Positions 13,633 through 15,951 of a stretch of 15,951 nucleotides of DNA are shown one piece after another; positions within the stretch are counted from its first letter, which is position 1, and each line of letters opens with the position of its first letter. Origin of the DNA: CAZONU01 sp965370045 (GTDB lineage: Bacteria > Planctomycetota > SZUA-567 > JAKLDR01); assembly GCA_965370045.1 (NCBI GenBank), contig CBDUSI010000104.1, forward strand, positions 1-15,951. Direction: 5' to 3'. The notes below the pieces were generated by a model. It saw nothing but the letters and a program-made list of their open reading frames with translations. It was not told the origin of the DNA and did no database searches. The translations under genes and the position numbers were made by a program.

Positions 13633-14418
13633 GTGCCCAATCGCGCCTTGGCTCTCGCCGCCCACCCCGACGACATCGAGTTCGGGATGGCCGGCACGCT
13701 GCTGCTGCTCAAGCGGGCCGGCTGCGAGATCCACTACATGAACATCGCCTCGGGCTCCTGCGGTACGGCGAGCCTGCCCGTCGAGGAGATCACGCGCATC
13801 CGCCGGGAGGAGGCCAGGGCCGCGGCCGAGTCGGTCGGCGCGGTCTGGCACGCGAGCCTGGTGCCGGACATCGAGATCTTCTACGAGAAGGTTCTGCTCG
13901 CCAAGGTGGCGGCGGTGATGCGCGAGGTCGCCCCCGACATCCTCATGTTGCCCTCGCCGGAAGACTACATGGAGGACCACCAGAACGCCGCGCGCCTGGC
14001 GGTCACCGCCGCCTTCTGCCGGGGCATGCCCAACTTCCCCACCGACCCGCCGCGCGAGCCGGTGGCGCAGGATATCACCGTCTACCACGCCCAGCCGGCC
14101 GGCAACCGCGCGCCGCTGGGCGGCCTCGTCCGGCCCGAAATCTTCGTGGACGTCTCCGGGGTGATGGAGGAGAAGCGCGCCATGCTGGCCTGCCACAAGA
14201 GCCAGAAGGAATGGCTGGACGAGAGCCAGGGGATAGGCTCCTACCTCGAGGCCATGAAAGCACTGTGCCGGGAGGTGGGCGGGATGTCCGGGCGGTTCGA
14301 GTACGCCGAGGGCTGGCGGCGGAGGTTCCCGCTGGGCCTGGGCGCGCTCGACGCCGACCCGCTCTCGGCGGCGCTGGCCGATAAAGCTATCCGACAAGAC
14401 CTCCGCGCCGATTCGTAA
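13633..14418 (+). CDS. PIG-L / LmbE family N-deacetylase
   Basis: A 261-residue zinc-dependent deacetylase of the family that includes BshB, MshB and GlcNAc-PI deacetylase. The signature AHPDDIEFG (residues 10-18) supplies His11 and Asp14, and His116 in the segment YMEDHQNAARL completes the metal site; Asp13 is the likely general base. The substrate of such enzymes is usually an N-acetylglucosaminyl moiety. The start is a GTG at 13633, a single base after the stop of the NagB-like gene, so translation is probably coupled. With that neighbour it suggests deacetylation followed by deamination or isomerisation of an amino sugar. The gene ends facing the minus-strand HEAT array. Confidence 0.92.
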   Translation: MPNRALALAAHPDDIEFGMAGTLLLLKRAGCEIHYMNIASGSCGTASLPVEEITRIRREEARAAAESVGAVWHASLVPDIEIFYEKVLLAKVAAVMREVAPDILMLPSPEDYMEDHQNAARLAVTAAFCRGMPNFPTDPPREPVAQDITVYHAQPAGNRAPLGGLVRPEIFVDVSGVMEEKRAMLACHKSQKEWLDESQGIGSYLEAMKALCREVGGMSGRFEYAEGWRRRFPLGLGALDADPLSAALADKAIRQDLRADS

Positions 14419-14441
14419 GGGCCCGCAGAGGCGGCGAAACA

Positions 14442-14456
14442 GGGCCTGGCAGGCCC
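14442..14456 (+). terminator. Possible hairpin between convergent units
   Basis: GGGCC and GGCCC form a 5-bp stem around TGGCA, 23 bp after the PIG-L stop. A second small palindrome (CCGGT / ACCGG, 14455-14467) overlaps it. The position between converging genes suits a terminator, but no T-run follows. Confidence 0.25.
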
Positions 14457-14460
14457 GGTG

Positions 14461-14526
14461 TCACCGGAGTAACCCGGAATGATAGATGCGTTTGGAGCGG
14501 GGCTTAGCGGCGGGCCGATCAGTCAT
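14461..14526 (-). pseudogene. Truncated start of a further HEAT-type module gene
   Basis: On the minus strand an ATG at 14524-14526 overlaps the end of the zinc-ribbon gene and encodes MTDRPAAKPRSKRIYHSGLL plus one Arg before a stop. The first part matches the N-terminus of the HEAT protein at 14938-15432 (MTEAQPVSKPRSKRICVYWG). The match breaks off after the codons for KRI, near 14484, where the transmembrane segment should begin. It is the 5' stub of another copy of the array, removed by deletion or recombination. Confidence 0.65.
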
Positions 14527-14941
14527 AACTTGGCCCTTTCACGCGGAAACTGAACCCACAATGCCTGCACGCGACCTCATATTCGCGTTGCATGTTGACG
14601 GCTCTCTTGATCATCGACACACCAGGAATCCACAGGTCTCCCCCGTCAAGGAGGAACAAGACGAAAGGGATAAGCGTACACGACGAGACCAGGGCCAGCG
14701 CGACCCCGCAAATCAGCATGAGGCTGGCCCTTGGAGAGAACCGCAGTGGAAACACACCCCGAGTCAGCGGCAGCTTTGCCTGGCACTTCGGGCATGCCTT
14801 GGGGTAGTCGGCCATCGTGGATGTTCTGTCTGACGCAAGAAAGCGAGCATCCGGAGTCGAGCTGTCCTCCGCGCGCTCGTTCATGTCCACGGCCTCCTGT
14901 GGCGACTCGGACTCCCGTGGTGAAGGGGCGGGGGCGGTCAC
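14519..14941 (-). CDS. Small membrane protein with split CxxC pairs
   Basis: A 140-residue protein of unknown function. The N-terminus MTAPAPSPRESESPQ is Pro/Ser-rich and repeats the start of the protein at 15429-15878. CPKC (Cys50, Cys53) and CRHC (Cys125, Cys128) look like the two knuckles of a zinc ribbon, but a hydrophobic stretch at about 73-98 separates them. If that stretch is one helix the knuckles lie on opposite sides of the membrane; if it is a hairpin they could meet. The GTG start (14939-14941) overlaps the upstream TGA in a GTGA arrangement, so translation is coupled to the HEAT gene. No known family was recognised. Confidence 0.7.
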   Translation of the reverse strand: MTAPAPSPRESESPQEAVDMNERAEDSSTPDARFLASDRTSTMADYPKACPKCQAKLPLTRGVFPLRFSPRASLMLICGVALALVSSCTLIPFVLFLLDGGDLWIPGVSMIKRAVNMQREYEVACRHCGFSFRVKGPSYD

Positions 14942-14990
14942 TGCTTCTTCTCCTGCGCGGCCTTGATCTTCTTCAGGGCTTCGGCGGCGG
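14922..14990 (-). repeat. HEAT-end/next-gene-start direct repeat, copy 1
   Basis: This 69-bp segment spans the C-terminal codons of one HEAT gene and the first codons (MTAPAPSP) of the following gene. It matches 15859-15927 at 63 of 69 bases by my count, with no gaps. It marks the boundary of a duplicated module. Confidence 0.8.
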
Positions 14991-15432
14991 CTTGGCGGAC
15001 CTCCTCGTCCTTATCCTTAAGCGCCTTGGTCAAGTCTGGGACAGCCTTCGAAGCCGGCCGGCCGATTCTCCCGAGGAGTTCCGCTGCTTCTCTGCGCTTG
15101 TCGGGGTCAGCGTCGTGGAGTCGAGAAGCGAGGTGAGTGACAAACTTGCCCATTATCTCTCGGCCTTGAGCGCTGTTCTTGTCCACGGGAGTCGTCACAC
15201 TACGCTTGAACTTCAGGAAGGTCGTGGTGTGCTCGATGGGCTCAAGCACAGGCACCGTTACGGTTCGCAGCGGCTCCACAACGCTGTCGTCACTTGCTGG
15301 TTCTTCCCTGAGCACCGGCACCACCACCGTCCAGCAGACTAAGCCAAGTGTCAGCAACAGCGCCAGCGCCATGCCCCAGTAGACGCAGATGCGCTTGGAG
15401 CGGGGCTTGGAGACGGGCTGGGCTTCGGTCAT
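14938..15432 (-). CDS. Short membrane-anchored HEAT-repeat protein
   Basis: A 164-residue protein. A basic N-terminus (MTEAQPVSKPRSKR) precedes one transmembrane helix (about residues 15-41). A linker follows, then about two HEAT repeats at 99-158, including RREAAELLGRIGRPASKAVP and RQAAAEALKKIKAAQEKK. Its architecture is a short version of the protein at 3862-4764. The ATG at 15430-15432 overlaps the upstream stop as ATGA, and its own stop overlaps the next start as GTGA, so three genes form one coupled chain. The open frame continues upstream to 15618 but only by running over the previous gene. The binding partner is unknown; the alternation with small membrane proteins suggests a joint complex (inference). 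Confidence 0.8.
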   Translation of the reverse strand: MTEAQPVSKPRSKRICVYWGMALALLLTLGLVCWTVVVPVLREEPASDDSVVEPLRTVTVPVLEPIEHTTTFLKFKRSVTTPVDKNSAQGREIMGKFVTHLASRLHDADPDKRREAAELLGRIGRPASKAVPDLTKALKDKDEEVRQAAAEALKKIKAAQEKKQ

Positions 15433-15878
15433 TGCCCACTCCCCGACTGAGTAGGTCCAAACATGTGTATCTGCGGTGCAAACAGTCCCACAACAAACAG
15501 GATTGTGAACGATGCCAGCACCAGGATCAGCCCTATCTCGACGATCCACGCTTTGCTTCGCGGAACACGGGACGCAGCATAGGACGCCGCGAATACCGCC
15601 GGCAGGAATACGAACCACAGTTTCTCGGCTGCTGCTCCCATGCCCAATACAATCTTGGTCGAGACCGGCAAGTGAACGGTTTCTGGCCCCATTTCTTCGA
15701 ACATCTCTGCGAATCCGGGCACTACTACCAGTAAGGTGGTCAGCGCCATCGAAAGCCCCAGAAAGCAGAGAACGCCGTGCAACTTGCAGTGCTCGGACAG
15801 CTTCTTCTCCACAGGGCTTTCCACAGGAGGCCCCGCCTGTGGGGATTCGCTAGCTGGCGAAGGGGCGGGGGCGGTCAC
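15429..15878 (-). CDS. Small multi-helix membrane protein with a GspF/PilC-like segment
   Basis: A 149-residue protein with a Pro/Ser-rich start (MTAPAPSPASESPQ) like that of the protein at 14519, then about three transmembrane helices (roughly 36-55, 83-102 and 110-134). The segment VVVPGFAEMFEEMGPETVHL (51-70), followed by PVSTKIVLGM, resembles the end of the helical domain and the LPxPT turn of type II secretion F / PilC proteins. The rest of a GspF protein is absent. It could be a derived fragment of that fold or chance similarity. The GTG start (15876-15878) shares one base with the upstream TAG stop. Coding is supported by the overlaps and by the shared N-terminus; function is unknown. 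Confidence 0.7.
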   Translation of the reverse strand: MTAPAPSPASESPQAGPPVESPVEKKLSEHCKLHGVLCFLGLSMALTTLLVVVPGFAEMFEEMGPETVHLPVSTKIVLGMGAAAEKLWFVFLPAVFAASYAASRVPRSKAWIVEIGLILVLASFTILFVVGLFAPQIHMFGPTQSGSGQ

Positions 15879-15927
15879 TACTTCTTCTCCTGCGCTGCCT
15901 TGATCTTCTTTAGGGCTGAGGCGGCAG
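15859..15927 (-). repeat. HEAT-end/next-gene-start direct repeat, copy 2
   Basis: This is the partner of 14922-14990. It spans the end of the partial HEAT gene and the start of the GspF-like gene. Confidence 0.8.
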
Positions 15928-15951
15928 CAACTGCGGGGTCCTCTGAATGAT
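15878..15951 (-). CDS. HEAT-repeat protein, C-terminal end only (runs off the window)
   Basis: Twenty-three codons and a TAG stop (15878-15880) are present. The visible end, from PAVAAASALKKIKAAQEKK, is nearly the same as the end of the HEAT protein at 14938-15432. The gene continues beyond 15951 and should be another membrane-anchored HEAT protein of the array. Confidence 0.7.
   Translation of the reverse strand, partial: HSEDPAVAAASALKKIKAAQEKK

Overview
The window is GC-rich bacterial chromosome, judged by eye to be well above 60% G+C, with somewhat lower G+C from about 14460 to the end and in the HEAT gene near 4000. A polysaccharide-export lipoprotein of the Wza type, lipoprotein signal peptides and a SurA-like periplasmic isomerase point to a cell with an outer membrane. 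Long PQQ-like propeller proteins, membrane-anchored HEAT proteins, a divergent NagB next to a PIG-L deacetylase, and heptamer palindromes would fit the PVC group (Planctomycetota and relatives) or a similar uncultured phylum. That placement is inference. No RNA gene, CRISPR array or classical insertion sequence was found.

Layout: (1) 48-1587, minus strand: two adjacent paralogous metallophosphoesterases behind a good promoter. (2) 1831-3763, minus strand: queA and an HDOD-domain gene, with a promoter before the HDOD gene. (3) 3862-5028: a membrane-anchored HEAT protein on the minus strand, whose 5' end has been hit by an 85-bp palindromic element flanked by a perfect 9-bp direct repeat; a consensus-like promoter follows, facing right. 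(4) 5029-7651, plus strand: a parvulin-type isomerase, a small one-helix membrane protein with TPR character, and an endonuclease III relative that keeps its Fe-S cysteines but has lost the catalytic lysine. (5) 7861-11707, plus strand: a tiny lipoprotein that looks like an internally deleted copy of the export protein, the export lipoprotein itself (broken by one extra G in a 7-G tract), and an exported double-propeller protein. (6) 11741-14418, plus strand: a tightly packed cassette of a TIM-barrel-like glycosidase relative, a NagB-like protein and a PIG-L deacetylase, which fits amino-sugar processing. (7) 14461-15951, minus strand: a tandem array in which HEAT proteins alternate with small membrane proteins through 1-4 bp or slightly longer overlaps. 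The array has repeated ends and a truncated last copy.

The most interesting items are the palindromic element with its target-site duplication, which supplies part of the start region of the HEAT gene; the reiterated HEAT/membrane-protein modules; and the mini export lipoprotein with the adjacent frameshifting G tract.
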